DNA from: Sphingomonas lacusdianchii
Lineage (GTDB): Bacteria > Pseudomonadota > Alphaproteobacteria > Sphingomonadales > Sphingomonadaceae
Length of the DNA: 64,000 nucleotides
Direction of reading: 5' to 3'
NCBI RefSeq assembly: GCF_022664395.1
Contig: NZ_JAKRET010000006.1
Location: 209,091-273,090, forward strand
Shown here: in pieces, positions 35,434 through 44,419 of the stretch
How positions within the stretch are numbered: position 1 is the first letter of the stretch
How the letters are laid out: each line of letters starts with the position of its first letter
Translations under genes and position numbers: made by a program
Notes under the pieces: model-generated
The model's input: only the letters and a program-made list of their open reading frames with translations
Databases searched by the model: none
What the model was told of the DNA's origin: nothing

Positions 35434-36663
35434 CTACCCCAGACTGACCCGCCCGCCGGCATGCCGGTCGAGCCGCCCGGCCAGTTCCAGTTCGAGCAGC
35501 ACCGTCTGCACCACCGTCGTCGGGCATCCCGATTGCCGCACCAGTTCGTCGACCGCCACCGGCACCGGCCCCAGCAACCCGGTGATCCGCGTCCGGTCGC
35601 CATCGCTCGCATCGGTCGCGGTGGGTTCGGCAGCATAGCCCCCGCCCGGTGACCGCACCGCCCGCGCATCGATCGGCCGGAGCATTTCGGCGACGTCGGC
35701 GGCATTCTGTACGAGCGTGGCACCGTCGCGAATCAGCATATTGCATCCCTGTGCGCGGGGATCGAGCGGCGATCCCGGCACCGCCATCACCTCGCGCCCC
35801 GCCTCCCCGGCCAGCCGCGCGGTGATGAGCGATCCCGATCGCGGCGCCGCCTCGACCACCACCGTGCCCAGCGCCAGCCCGGCGATGATCCGGTTGCGCG
35901 ACGGAAAATGGCGGGCGAGCGGCTGCGTACCCGGCGGCTGTTCAGCGACCAGCAGCCCGCGCGTCGCGACATCCTCCTGCAACGCGGCGTTTTCGGGCGG
36001 GAACACCACATCGATGCCGCTGGCGATGACGCCGATCGTCGCATGGCCGATCGCGCCTTGATGCACCGCCGTGTCGATACCGCGCGCCAGCCCCGACACC
36101 ACGCAATATCCTGCCGCGCCCAGTTCCTCGGCCAGCCCGCGCGCGAACCGGCACGCCGCGGCCGACGCATTGCGCGCGCCGACCATCGCCACCGCCGGGC
36201 GCGTCAGCAACGACAGGTCGCCGCGTACGATCAATGCGGGGGGCGCGCTGTCCAGTTCCGCCAGCAACGCCGGATAATCGGGATCGCCGAGCAGCAGATA
36301 CCGCCCGCCCAGCGCCCGTACGCACGCGATCTCGCGCCGCACCGCGCCTTCGTCGGCCAGCACCGGCGCGCGTCCCCCGCCCCTTGCTGCCAATACCGGC
36401 AACGCCTCGATCGCCGCCACCGCATCGCCATAGCGTTCGATCAGCGCGCGAAAGGTAACCGGCCCGATATTGCTCGACCGGATCAACCGCAGCGCCGCGA
36501 ACCGCGCCGCGTTCTGTTCAGCGGCGCCGGCCCGCTCCCCCACGGGTCCCAGCAAAGTAGTACTTTGCTGGGCTACCCGCACCCGGCCACCCACAGCGTA
36601 TTCTGATTGGGTGGCCGGGTGGGGGAGCGGGCCGGCGCCGCCCTCAGCTAAAAAGTCAGTCAC
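35434..36663 (-). CDS. dprA: DNA-processing protein DprA (Smf)
   Basis: DprA brings incoming single-stranded DNA to RecA in transformation. The Rossmann-like core shows VAMVGARNAS, YCVVSGLARGIDTAVH, FPPENAALQ and HFPSRNRIIAGLA; the C-terminal ~70 residues form the winged helix. The first ~45 residues of the open frame are encoded by the palindrome at 36521-36641 and look unlike any DprA. If GTG 36663 is used the gene overlaps plsY by 8 bp and carries this extension; GTG 36543 would begin VGERAG near the normal N-terminus but has a weak Shine-Dalgarno. The longer form is listed because it would be coupled to plsY. Confidence 0.88.
   Translation of the reverse strand: MTDFLAEGGAGPLPHPATQSEYAVGGRVRVAQQSTTLLGPVGERAGAAEQNAARFAALRLIRSSNIGPVTFRALIERYGDAVAAIEALPVLAARGGGRAPVLADEGAVRREIACVRALGGRYLLLGDPDYPALLAELDSAPPALIVRGDLSLLTRPAVAMVGARNASAAACRFARGLAEELGAAGYCVVSGLARGIDTAVHQGAIGHATIGVIASGIDVVFPPENAALQEDVATRGLLVAEQPPGTQPLARHFPSRNRIIAGLALGTVVVEAAPRSGSLITARLAGEAGREVMAVPGSPLDPRAQGCNMLIRDGATLVQNAADVAEMLRPIDARAVRSPGGGYAAEPTATDASDGDRTRITGLLGPVPVAVDELVRQSGCPTTVVQTVLLELELAGRLDRHAGGRVSLG
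36521..36641. repeat. Cloverleaf-forming palindromic element in the dprA 5' region
   Basis: The outer arms are 23 bp and perfectly complementary (36521-36543 with 36619-36641). Inside are two further perfect hairpins: 36548-36572 (11-bp arms starting CCCAGCAAAGT, loop AGT) and 36582-36619 (12-bp arms starting CCCGGCCACCCA). Together they can fold into a three-armed cruciform or RNA cloverleaf. The element begins 15 bp after the plsY stop and stays in frame with dprA, adding a foreign-looking N-terminal stretch. Confidence 0.9.
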
Positions 36664-37264
36664 GCTTGCGACCGATCCTCGGCTCGGTCCCGGCGACCAG
36701 CCGCTCGATATTCTCGCGATGCTTCCACAGCACGATCAGCGCGAGGCCGAGGAACAGCAGCACCAGATCGAACCGCCCGGCCCATGCCGCCGCCAGCGGC
36801 GCCGCGACCGCCGCCGCCATGCCCGCCACCGACGAGATCCGCAGGCCCGCCAGCAGCCCCAGCCACACGATCGCATAGACCAGCCCGGCGAACGGACTGA
36901 GCGCCACGACCACGCCCATCATCGTCGCCACGCCCTTGCCCCCGCGAAAGCGCAGCCAGACCGGGTAGCAATGGCCGATGAACGCCGCCGCCCCGGCGAT
37001 CAGTTCCTCGCCCGGATAAACGTGCGCGACGATCCACACCGCCGCCGCCCCTTTCAGCAGGTCGAGCAGCAAGGTCGCCGCCGCCAGCCCCTTGCGTCCG
37101 GTGCGCAGCACGTTGGTCGCGCCGATATTGCCCGATCCGATCGTACGCAAATCGCCCGCCCCGGCGACGCGGGTGAGCAATATGCCCCACGGAATCGATC
37201 CCAGCACATAACCGATCAGCAACGCCGCCGCCGGCGGGATCCAGAGTATTTCGCTCGGCAGGAT
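36656..37264 (-). CDS. plsY: Glycerol-3-phosphate acyltransferase PlsY
   Basis: A ~202-residue inner-membrane enzyme that acylates glycerol-3-phosphate with acyl-phosphate, the first step of phospholipid synthesis. Motifs: GYVLGSIPWG, GSGNIGATNVLRT, GHCYPVWLRFRGGKGVAT and a C-terminal KHRENIERL. About five to six membrane segments. The frame contains no ATG, GTG or TTG at the expected N-terminus; AGGGGG sits just before ATC 37264 and CTG 37261, so an uncommon start codon is likely. It is divergent from murI and overlaps or abuts dprA. Confidence 0.9.
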   Translation of the reverse strand: MLPSEILWIPPAAALLIGYVLGSIPWGILLTRVAGAGDLRTIGSGNIGATNVLRTGRKGLAAATLLLDLLKGAAAVWIVAHVYPGEELIAGAAAFIGHCYPVWLRFRGGKGVATMMGVVVALSPFAGLVYAIVWLGLLAGLRISSVAGMAAAVAAPLAAAWAGRFDLVLLFLGLALIVLWKHRENIERLVAGTEPRIGRKRD

Positions 37265-37357
37265 GGCCCCCTGAACTTGCCGTCTGTCGCGCGGAGGGTA
37301 AGGGGTTCGGCGGCGCCATGCAACGCGGCCGACTACGCCAAAGGGAGTATGCCCGTC

Positions 37358-38155
37358 ATGGGCCAGACGACGCAACCGATCCTGTTCTTCGATTCGGGCG
37401 TCGGCGGCCTGTCGGTGGTCGCGCCGACCCGCGTGCTGCTGCCGACCGCGCCGATCGTCTATGCCGCCGACTCGGCCGGCTTCCCCTATGGGACCAAGAC
37501 CGAGGCGGAGATCGCGGCGCGCGTGCCGGCGCTGCTCGGGCGGCTGGTCGAACGCTATCGCCCGCGCCTCGTCGTCATCGCCTGCAACACCGCCTCGACC
37601 ATCGCCCTGCCGGTGGTGCGCGCCGCGCTCGACGTGGCGGTGGTCGGCACCGTGCCGGCGATCAAGGTCGCGGCGGAGCGCTCGCGCAGCCGGGTGATCG
37701 GCGTGCTCGGGACCGAGGCGACCGTCCGCCAACCCTATGTCGACGATCTCGCGGCGCGCTTCGCCGGCGACTGCACGGTGCTGCGCCACGGATCGGCGGC
37801 ACTGGTCGAACTTGCCGAGGGCGCGCTGGCCGGCACCCCGCCCCCACCCTCGGCCGTCGCCGCCGAACTCGCCGGACTGTTCGACCAGCCGGCGGGCGAC
37901 CGGATCGACGTGATCGTCAACGCCTGCACCCACTTCCCGCTGCTGGAGGACGCGATGCGCGCCGTCGCGCCACAGGTCGCCTTCGTCGACGGCGGCCCCG
38001 GCATCGCCCGCCGCATCGCCGCGCTGACGGCGGGACAGGCATTTCCCGATGCCCCCTCCCCCGGACGACTGGTCTTCACCCGGCTCGGCGAACGCGAACG
38101 CCGGGTCGCGGCGGGGCTCGAGTCGCGCGGCTTCGCATCGGTCGAGGCGCTATAG
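37358..38155 (+). CDS. murI: Glutamate racemase
   Basis: A 265-residue cofactor-independent racemase that makes D-glutamate for peptidoglycan. Catalytic acid in FFDSGVGGLSV, first Cys in VIACNTAST and second Cys in VNACTHFPLL; PYGTK supplies the substrate-binding loop. ATG 37358 is 10 bases after GGGAG; ATG 37349 is also in frame but directly abuts it. The gene is divergent from plsY and is followed by a long inverted repeat that starts at its stop codon. Confidence 0.95.
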   Translation: MGQTTQPILFFDSGVGGLSVVAPTRVLLPTAPIVYAADSAGFPYGTKTEAEIAARVPALLGRLVERYRPRLVVIACNTASTIALPVVRAALDVAVVGTVPAIKVAAERSRSRVIGVLGTEATVRQPYVDDLAARFAGDCTVLRHGSAALVELAEGALAGTPPPPSAVAAELAGLFDQPAGDRIDVIVNACTHFPLLEDAMRAVAPQVAFVDGGPGIARRIAALTAGQAFPDAPSPGRLVFTRLGERERRVAAGLESRGFASVEAL

Positions 38156-38375
38156 GTTCACGCGAAGGCGCGAAGCAGGTTATTTTGCGCGCAAAGGCGC
38201 AAAGGACGCAAAGAGGATGCGCCTGTCGCCATCGATCGCGCAGCGATCCGTCGTCCGGCGCTCGAAAAGGGATGGTAAGGTTTCGCTGAAGCAAAACGGC
38301 GGACCCAGTCGCAACCCCTTTGCGTCCTTTGCGCCTTTGCGCGAACCAAAATCCCTTCGCGCCTTCGCGTGAACC
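38155..38375. repeat. Long inverted repeat element after murI
   Basis: Arms of about 60 bp: GGTTCACGCGAAGGCGCGAA with GCGCAAAGGCGCAAAGGACG at the left, complementary sequence at the right ending GCGTGAACC. The middle is about 100 bp without a protein-like frame. This type (GCAAAGGCGCAAAGG) is a dispersed alphaproteobacterial intergenic element. The rest of the gap to hemA (38376-38478) shows nothing beyond a likely promoter region. Confidence 0.88.
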
Positions 38376-38478
38376 GCTTCCCCCCAACCACCTGAGACAA
38401 AATGTCCAAGCCGGTCGATCACGGTGACCACTTTTATCGGCTGGAAACGCAGCCTTTCAACGGGTACACCCCCGCCCC

Positions 38479-39723
38479 ATGAGCATCGACGCAGTTCCGG
38501 CCCGCTCGGTCGATTACAACCGTGTCTTCGCACAGGCGATCGACCGCCTGCACGAGGAAGGGCGCTACCGCGTCTTCATCGACATCCTGCGCAACAAGGG
38601 GCAATTCCCCAATGCGCGCTGCTTCGCCGGGCATAACGGGCCGAAGCCGATCACCGTCTGGTGCTCGAACGACTATCTGGCGATGGGCCAGCATCCCGCC
38701 GTCATCGCGGCGATGGAGGAAGCGCTGCACGATGTCGGCGCCGGCTCCGGCGGCACGCGCAACATCGGCGGCAACACGCATTATCACATCGACCTCGAAA
38801 CCGAACTCGCCGACCTGCACGACAAGGAAGCGGCGCTACTGTTCACCAGCGGTTATGTTTCGAACGAGGCGACGCTGTCGACCATCGCCCGCATCCTGCC
38901 GGGCTGCATCATCTTCTCGGACGAGCTGAACCACGCGTCGATGATCGCGGGCATCCGCCATTCGGGCTGCGAAAAGCGCGTGTTCCGCCACAACGACCTC
39001 GCCCATCTCGAGGAATTGCTGGCGGCCGAGGACCCGTCGGTGCCGAAGCTGATCGCGTTCGAAAGCGTCTATTCGATGGATGGCGACGTCGCGCCGATCC
39101 ACGCGATCTGCGACCTCGCCGACAAATATAACGCGCTGACCTATCTCGATGAGGTCCATGCGGTCGGCATGTACGGCCTGCGCGGCGGCGGCATTTCCGA
39201 ACGCGACGACGCCGCATCGCGCCTGACGATCATCGAAGGGACGCTCGGCAAGGCATTCGGGGTGATGGGCGGTTACATCGCCGCCGATCGCACCGTGATC
39301 GACGTGATCCGCTCCTATGCGCCGGGCTTCATCTTCACCACCAGCCTGTCGCCGGTGCTGGTCGCCGGCGCGCTCGCCAGCGTCCGCCATCTCAAGGCCT
39401 CGACCGCCGAGCGCGAGGGGCAACAGGCCGCCGCGTCGACGCTCAAGACGCTGTTCGCCGATGCCGGGCTGCCGGTGATGGACACGACCACGCATATCGT
39501 GCCGCTGATGGTCGGCGATCCAGTAAAGGCGAAGCGGATCAGCGACATATTGCTGCGCGAATATGGCGTGTACGTGCAGCCGATCAATTATCCGACCGTG
39601 CCGCGCGGCACCGAACGGCTGCGCTTCACCCCCGGCCCGGCGCACGACACGGCGATGATGCAGGAACTGACCGCCGCCCTGGTCGAAATCTGGGGCCGGC
39701 TGGAACTTCGCAAGGCGGCGTAA
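38479..39723 (+). CDS. hemA: 5-aminolevulinate synthase
   Basis: A 414-residue PLP enzyme that condenses glycine with succinyl-CoA, the alphaproteobacterial route into haem. It shows [48 protein letters not shown] and the PLP Lys in [14 protein letters not shown]. The length and N-terminus ([21 protein letters not shown]) match typical bacterial ALAS. It is monocistronic here, convergent with the GGDEF gene. Confidence 0.96.
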   Translation: MSIDAVPARSVDYNRVFAQAIDRLHEEGRYRVFIDILRNKGQFPNARCFAGHNGPKPITVWCSNDYLAMGQHPAVIAAMEEALHDVGAGSGGTRNIGGNTHYHIDLETELADLHDKEAALLFTSGYVSNEATLSTIARILPGCIIFSDELNHASMIAGIRHSGCEKRVFRHNDLAHLEELLAAEDPSVPKLIAFESVYSMDGDVAPIHAICDLADKYNALTYLDEVHAVGMYGLRGGGISERDDAASRLTIIEGTLGKAFGVMGGYIAADRTVIDVIRSYAPGFIFTTSLSPVLVAGALASVRHLKASTAEREGQQAAASTLKTLFADAGLPVMDTTTHIVPLMVGDPVKAKRISDILLREYGVYVQPINYPTVPRGTERLRFTPGPAHDTAMMQELTAALVEIWGRLELRKAA

Positions 39724-39821
39724 CCCGATCCTCCCCGGCACCGGGGGGGCTGTCATCATACGGCGCGGCAGCGTGGCGCGATGCCCCCTTCGGCATCGCC
39801 GTGCCGGGCACGCAAGCAACG

Positions 39822-40664
39822 CTACACTGCCACCCGGTTGCCGCCGGACAGCATCGCGCCCTGCAACTTGGCGCGTGCCTCCTCAATCACCCATTGAACA
39901 TCGTTATTCTGATCGGCCACGATCGCCGCCGACGCCGTCACCTTGCCAATCGCCTCGCCCGATCCGCGCAGCTTGAACTTGCGGCGTTCGAGCAGCAGCA
40001 GCGCCTCCTCGGCCTGGGCGAGGACCGCGGCCCGTGTCTGCCCCGGCACGGCGACGATGAACTCGTTGCCCGACCAGCGGATCGCCTCATGCTCGGGAAA
40101 GCTGTTCGCCAATTTGCTCGCGAACGCGTTGAGAATATTGTCGCCGACCGAATTGCCATATTGGCGGTTGATCCCGACCAGCTTGTCGATCCCGAACATC
40201 ACCAGCACATAACGCTGGTCCTGTGCAGCGATCTGATCGAGCACGCGGCGCGCGCCGGTCTGGTTGAGCGCATGGGTCAGTTCGTCATGTTCGGCGTCGA
40301 CTGCACCGCCGCGGCTGTGCTCGACCGTGGCAAGCAATGCGGCGACCTGTTCGCGCAATTCCGCGACGCTGCGCTCGGTCGCGGCCAGCCGCTCCGCGAT
40401 CGACGCCTCGTCGGCCGGCGCTTCCGCATCCTGCGAACCTTCGCCGCGATCGGCGATCTCGGCGGCATGCCGACGGCCGATCTCCGCGAAGCGCGTATCG
40501 CTCAATTCGCCCTTGTCGATCGACGTCTTCACGTCGTCGGACAAGTTTCCGTACGCCTTGGACAGATAAGCAAGCGCCGTTGCGTAGTTGAGCGCGTTCG
40601 GCTCAAGTTGATTATATTCCAAAAACGCCAGCGCTTCGCGCGCATGATCGAAATCTATCCGCAT
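39822..40664 (-). CDS. GGDEF-domain protein with degenerate active site
   Basis: A 280-residue soluble protein. Residues 1-~120 are helical with a likely coiled coil around SIAERLAATERSVAELREQVAAL; residues ~125-280 form a GGDEF domain (HDELTHALNQTGA, FGIDKLVGINRQYGNSVGDNIL). The active-site loop reads RWSGNEFIVAV, so SGNEF replaces GGDEF; loss of the metal-binding Asp argues against cyclase activity, leaving GTP or c-di-GMP sensing. ATG 40664 is favoured over TTG 40700, though neither has a clear Shine-Dalgarno. Confidence 0.85.
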   Translation of the reverse strand: MRIDFDHAREALAFLEYNQLEPNALNYATALAYLSKAYGNLSDDVKTSIDKGELSDTRFAEIGRRHAAEIADRGEGSQDAEAPADEASIAERLAATERSVAELREQVAALLATVEHSRGGAVDAEHDELTHALNQTGARRVLDQIAAQDQRYVLVMFGIDKLVGINRQYGNSVGDNILNAFASKLANSFPEHEAIRWSGNEFIVAVPGQTRAAVLAQAEEALLLLERRKFKLRGSGEAIGKVTASAAIVADQNNDVQWVIEEARAKLQGAMLSGGNRVAV

Positions 40665-40764
40665 GGAACATGCAGATACTGCGTTTATTGCGTTTTTCAA
40701 TCAGTAGTTTACGAGGAAAGACGGCGCCAGATCGAAAACGGGCGATATGCCTGTCCCGACTGTG

Positions 40765-41238
40765 TCAGGGCTGGGCGAGCAACCCGGTGAGCAGCGTCAA
40801 TGCCGCCAGTCCCACCGACAATGGCACCCGCAGCTTCATCCACCAAGGCGGCACATGCCCGGCCCGGACCAGCGCCATGTCGACCAGCAGCGATCCCAAC
40901 AGCCCGGCGGCAACGATCGCCGCCGCCGACAGAACCGACGCGAACAGCACCGCCCCCGCCGCCAGCGCGACCAGGCTCGGCACCACCGCGATCGCCAGCC
41001 ACGGCGTCAGCGCCGCGCCGGTCACCCGTGCCGACACCGCGCCCCACCACATGCCGCCCAGAAAGCTCAGGATCAGCGCCGCATAGAATAGCGCCAGCGC
41101 CAGCATCATCCCGCCCTTGGCCGGATCGATCAGCCGGACGGCGACCGCGACGATCGGCGGCAACAACCCGGCATAGCCCAGCAGCAGCGCCGCGATCGGC
41201 GGCCGCACGACCGGAACCGGTTCGACCATATCAGTCAC
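40765..41238 (-). CDS. DUF3429 inner-membrane protein
   Basis: A 157-residue membrane protein with five hydrophobic segments and the DUF3429 hallmark FLGGMWWGAVSA. Function unknown. GTG 41238 has GAGGG eight bases upstream and overlaps the stop of the preceding lipoprotein gene by 8 bp; ATG 41229 is the alternative. The coupling suggests they are made together. Confidence 0.85.
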   Translation of the reverse strand: MTDMVEPVPVVRPPIAALLLGYAGLLPPIVAVAVRLIDPAKGGMMLALALFYAALILSFLGGMWWGAVSARVTGAALTPWLAIAVVPSLVALAAGAVLFASVLSAAAIVAAGLLGSLLVDMALVRAGHVPPWWMKLRVPLSVGLAALTLLTGLLAQP

Positions 41239-41722
41239 GGCAATAGCCCTCGCCCGGTTTGACCGTCAGGCAATCCTTCTTGCCCGCGAGCCACTTCAGC
41301 CCCGTTGCATCGCCGTTGCTGGGTTTCAGCATCAGCGTCTCGCCGTTCCGCTGGAACCGGATGCCTTCGGGTACGACCGTCCCGACATAATCGCCCTTGT
41401 TGTCGAGGTCATATTGCATTTCCAGCTTCACATCGCCCTGCGCCGGATCGCTGACGACCAGATACATGCCCTCGACGCCCGTCCAGCGGCCCAGATAATG
41501 GGTCGCCCCCGGCGTCGCGGTGGCGCTGGGGGTCGGGGTCGGAGTGGGGGTGACCGGCGGGGTCGGTGCCTTGGGCGCGGGCAGCGGCGTGGCGGCGCTG
41601 TTCTCGATCGCGGCCTGGGTCGCGGCTCCTTCGCTGCGCCGTTCGGATGCGCCGCATGCGCTCAACGCAAGCGCCGCGACGATGATCGTTCCACGCATCC
41701 CTTCCGTCCCTTTCGCCTTCAT
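41231..41722 (-). CDS. Lipoprotein with proline/threonine linker, function unknown
   Basis: A 163-residue protein. The signal peptide ends ALALSACGA (lipobox), followed by a PTPPVTPTPTPTPS-like flexible linker and a C-terminal ~90-residue small beta domain beginning HYLGRWTGVEGMYL and ending in a CLTVKPGEGYC pair of cysteines. ATG 41722 has GAGG six bases upstream; ATG 41698 is a second choice. It is upstream of and coupled to the DUF3429 gene and divergent from rpiB. Confidence 0.82.
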   Translation of the reverse strand: MKAKGTEGMRGTIIVAALALSACGASERRSEGAATQAAIENSAATPLPAPKAPTPPVTPTPTPTPSATATPGATHYLGRWTGVEGMYLVVSDPAQGDVKLEMQYDLDNKGDYVGTVVPEGIRFQRNGETLMLKPSNGDATGLKWLAGKKDCLTVKPGEGYCRD

Positions 41723-41771
41723 CGTTGACCTCAGCCTAGCGCCCGGCGATCCCGACGGCTAGAAGCGGCGC

Positions 41772-42212
41772 ATGGCCCGTATCGCAATCGCATCCGACCA
41801 CGCCGCCCTAGGGCTCAAGGCAGAACTCGCCACTTGGTTGCAAGACCAAGGACACGAAGTCGCCGATCTCGGCCCCACCGAAGCGGCAAGCGTCGACTAT
41901 CCCGACTATGGTTACAAGCTGGCACAAGCAGTTAGCGGCAAGACCGTCGATTTCGGCGTCGCCTTGTGCGGATCGGGCATCGGCATTTCGATCGCGGTCA
42001 ACCGCGTTGCCGCCTGCCGCTGCGCGCTGGTGTCCGAACCTTTGTCGGCATCGCTGGCGCGCGAACATAACGACGCCAACGTCATCGCCATGGGGGCACG
42101 GCTGGTCGGCAGCGAAATGGCGAAGGCCTGCCTGACCGCCTTCCTCGCGACCCCGTTCGGCGGCGATCGCCACCAGCGCCGCGTCGACAAGCTCGGCAAT
42201 CCGCCCGCCTGA
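41772..42212 (+). CDS. rpiB: Ribose-5-phosphate isomerase B
   Basis: A 146-residue RpiB/LacAB-family sugar-phosphate isomerase interconverting ribose-5-phosphate and ribulose-5-phosphate. IASDHAALGLK forms the phosphate/substrate loop, ALCGSGIGISIAVNR carries the catalytic Cys, and REHNDANVIAMGAR the conserved Asn/His region. First gene of the rpiB-glyA-nrdR order typical for alphaproteobacteria; glyA starts 81 bp downstream. Confidence 0.95.
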   Translation: MARIAIASDHAALGLKAELATWLQDQGHEVADLGPTEAASVDYPDYGYKLAQAVSGKTVDFGVALCGSGIGISIAVNRVAACRCALVSEPLSASLAREHNDANVIAMGARLVGSEMAKACLTAFLATPFGGDRHQRRVDKLGNPPA

Positions 42213-42293
42213 AAACCCGATTCCCCGGGTGGCAATTATGTGACGTGGGCAGTAAAGCGCGCGCGACCTCTTTCTCAGCGGGAGCCGCGCCCC

Positions 42294-43589
42294 ATGACCG
42301 ACCAGTTCCGCCCCGACGGTTTCTTCGAAACCAGCCTCGCCGATGCCGACCCCGCCGTATTCGCGGGCGTCACCCACGAACTGGAGCGCGAACGCTACCA
42401 GATCGAGCTGATCGCATCGGAAAACATCGTGTCGAAGGCGGTGTTGCAGGCGCAGGGCTCGGTCTTCACCAACAAATACGCCGAGGGCTATCCCGGCAAG
42501 CGCTACTATCAGGGCTGCCACCCTTCGGACGAGGTCGAGCAGCTGGCGATCGACCGTGCCAAGCAGCTGTTCGGCTGCGGCTTCGTCAACGTCCAGCCGC
42601 ATTCGGGCGCACAGGCGAACGGCGCCGTGATGCTGGCGCTGACCAAGCCCGGCGACACGATCATGGGCATGAGCCTCGACGCCGGCGGCCACCTGACGCA
42701 CGGTGCCAAGGCGGCGATGTCGGGCAAGTGGTTCAACGCGGTCCAGTACGGCGTCGATCGCGAAACGCACCTGATCGATTACGATCAGGTCGCAGCCCTC
42801 GCGCGCGAGCACAAGCCGACGCTGATCATCGCCGGCGGTTCGGCCTATCCACGCCATATCGATTTCGCGAAGTTCCGCGCGATCGCCGATGAAGTCGGTG
42901 CCAAGTTCATGGTCGACATGGCGCATTTCGCCGGCATCGTCGCCGCCGGTCTGCACCCGACCCCGTTCGGCCATGCCGATGTCGTCACCACCACCACGCA
43001 CAAGACGCTGCGTGGCCCCCGTGGCGGCATGGTGCTGACCAATGACGAAGCCATCGCCAAGAAGATCAATTCGGCGGTGTTCCCGGGCCTTCAGGGCGGC
43101 CCGCTGATGCACGTCATCGCTGCCAAGGCGGTCGCGTTCGGCGAAGCGCTGCGCCCGGAGTTTAAGGACTATATCCGCGCCGTCGTCGAGAATGCGCAGA
43201 CGCTGGCTGCGACGCTTAAAGATCGCGGCGCGAACGTCGTCGCCGGCGGCACCGACACGCATCTGGCGCTGATCGACCTGACCCCATTGGGCGTCACCGG
43301 CAAGGACGCCGACGAGGCGCTGGAGCGCGCCGCGATCACCTGCAACAAGAACGGCATCCCGTTCGATCCCCTCCCCCCGGTCAAGACCAGCGGCATCCGT
43401 GTCGGCAGCCCGGCAGGCACCACCCGCGGCTTCGGCAAGGCCGAGTTCACCGAGATCGGCCATATGGTCGCCGACGTGCTCGACGGCCTGCGCGCCAGGG
43501 GCGAGGCCGGGGACCCGCAAGTCGAGGCGGACGTTAAGGCCCGTGTTCGGGCGCTGTGCGAGCGGTTCCCGATCTATCCGGGTCTGTAA
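42294..43589 (+). CDS. glyA: Serine hydroxymethyltransferase
   Basis: A 431-residue PLP enzyme that moves a one-carbon unit between serine and tetrahydrofolate. [34 protein letters not shown] and the PLP Lys in [14 protein letters not shown] are all present and the length is normal. ATG 42294 is nine bases after GGGAG. The gene is followed after nine bases by a small membrane-protein gene with a perfect Shine-Dalgarno and then nrdR. Confidence 0.97.
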   Translation: MTDQFRPDGFFETSLADADPAVFAGVTHELERERYQIELIASENIVSKAVLQAQGSVFTNKYAEGYPGKRYYQGCHPSDEVEQLAIDRAKQLFGCGFVNVQPHSGAQANGAVMLALTKPGDTIMGMSLDAGGHLTHGAKAAMSGKWFNAVQYGVDRETHLIDYDQVAALAREHKPTLIIAGGSAYPRHIDFAKFRAIADEVGAKFMVDMAHFAGIVAAGLHPTPFGHADVVTTTTHKTLRGPRGGMVLTNDEAIAKKINSAVFPGLQGGPLMHVIAAKAVAFGEALRPEFKDYIRAVVENAQTLAATLKDRGANVVAGGTDTHLALIDLTPLGVTGKDADEALERAAITCNKNGIPFDPLPPVKTSGIRVGSPAGTTRGFGKAEFTEIGHMVADVLDGLRARGEAGDPQVEADVKARVRALCERFPIYPGL

Positions 43590-43598
43590 GGAGGTCGC

Positions 43599-43754
43599 AT
43601 GGTGAAGGACAAATCGCTCGGCAAAAGCATGGCGAAATGGGGCGCGCTCGGCGCGGTCGTCGCCATTCCGGTGCCGTTCGTCGGCCCGCTGATCGGCGCC
43701 GCCGCCGGTGCGGGCTATGCCTGGTACAAGGCGAACAAGAAGCCGCGTTACTGA
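43599..43754 (+). CDS. 51-residue membrane-segment protein between glyA and nrdR
   Basis: A short protein starting MVKDKSLGKSMAKWGAL with one Gly/Ala-rich hydrophobic segment (VVAIPVPFVGPLIGAAAGAG) and a basic end (KANKKPRY). AAGGAGGTCGC precedes ATG 43599, the strongest Shine-Dalgarno in the area, which argues that it is really translated. It sits nine bases after the glyA stop and 54 bp before nrdR. No known family; perhaps a small inner-membrane protein. Confidence 0.75.
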   Translation: MVKDKSLGKSMAKWGALGAVVAIPVPFVGPLIGAAAGAGYAWYKANKKPRY

Positions 43755-43808
43755 CGCGCCCCGCCCGCGCCGCCACCGGGTGGCGCGGGTGGTTTGACAG
43801 GATGACCG

Positions 43809-44270
43809 ATGCGCTGCCCGTTCTGTGCCCATGACGACAGCCAGGTGAAGGACAGCCGCCCGAGCGACGACGGCGCCGCGATCCGGCGGCGACGGCAATG
43901 CACCGGCTGCGGCGCGCGCTTCACCACCTTCGAGCGCATCCAGCTGCGCGACCTGACCGTCGTCAAGTCCGGCGACCGCCGCCAGCCCTTCGACCGCGAC
44001 AAGCTGCTCCGCTCGGTCGCCACCGCCTGCCGCAAACGCCCGATCACGCCCGCGCAGGTCGAACGCCTCGTCTCGGGCATCCAGCGCCAGCTCGAAACCA
44101 CCGGCGACAGCGAAATCCCCTCGGGCCGGATCGGCGAACTGGTGATGGAGGGGCTGCAGGGCCTCGATCCGGTCGCCTACATCCGCTTCGCCAGCGTCTA
44201 CAAGGACTTCCGCGAAGCGAAGGATTTCGAGGCGTTTGCGGGCACGGTCGGGGACGCGGCGAAGGGGTAA
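43809..44270 (+). CDS. nrdR: Transcriptional repressor NrdR
   Basis: A 153-residue repressor of ribonucleotide reductase genes. The N-terminal zinc ribbon has Cys3, Cys6, Cys31 and Cys34 (MRCPFC...[12 protein letters not shown]), followed by an ATP-cone ([17 protein letters not shown]) that senses dATP/ATP. Length and place after glyA are standard. A repeat-rich stretch follows before the GIY-YIG gene. Confidence 0.97.
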   Translation: MRCPFCAHDDSQVKDSRPSDDGAAIRRRRQCTGCGARFTTFERIQLRDLTVVKSGDRRQPFDRDKLLRSVATACRKRPITPAQVERLVSGIQRQLETTGDSEIPSGRIGELVMEGLQGLDPVAYIRFASVYKDFREAKDFEAFAGTVGDAAKG

Positions 44271-44285
44271 GGTCCCTTCCCCCCA

Positions 44286-44337
44286 CCCCGTTCGGTTCGA
44301 GCAGCTTCGAGCCTGCCGAGAAGCGTCCGTCGAGAAC
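44286..44337. repeat. Inverted flank of the GIY-YIG cassette, left copy
   Basis: A 52-bp unit starting CCCCGTTCGGTTCGAGCAGC. The reverse complement of 44685-44736 matches it at 45 of 52 positions, with the first 20 bases identical. The two copies enclose the GIY-YIG domain. Further down, GTTCGACCAGTATCGAAC at 44372-44389 forms a small hairpin of the same flavour. Confidence 0.88.
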
Positions 44338-44419
44338 GCAGTCGTTCGGGGCACCCCCTTCCCCCGATCCGGTTCGACCAGTATCGAACGTGGCTGAAAC
44401 CCGCCCGAGAAGGCCTCCC

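Noticed and set aside
38155..38375. A small protein gene after murI
   Set aside because: The open frames follow from the inverted repeat and lack a ribosome site and conserved composition.
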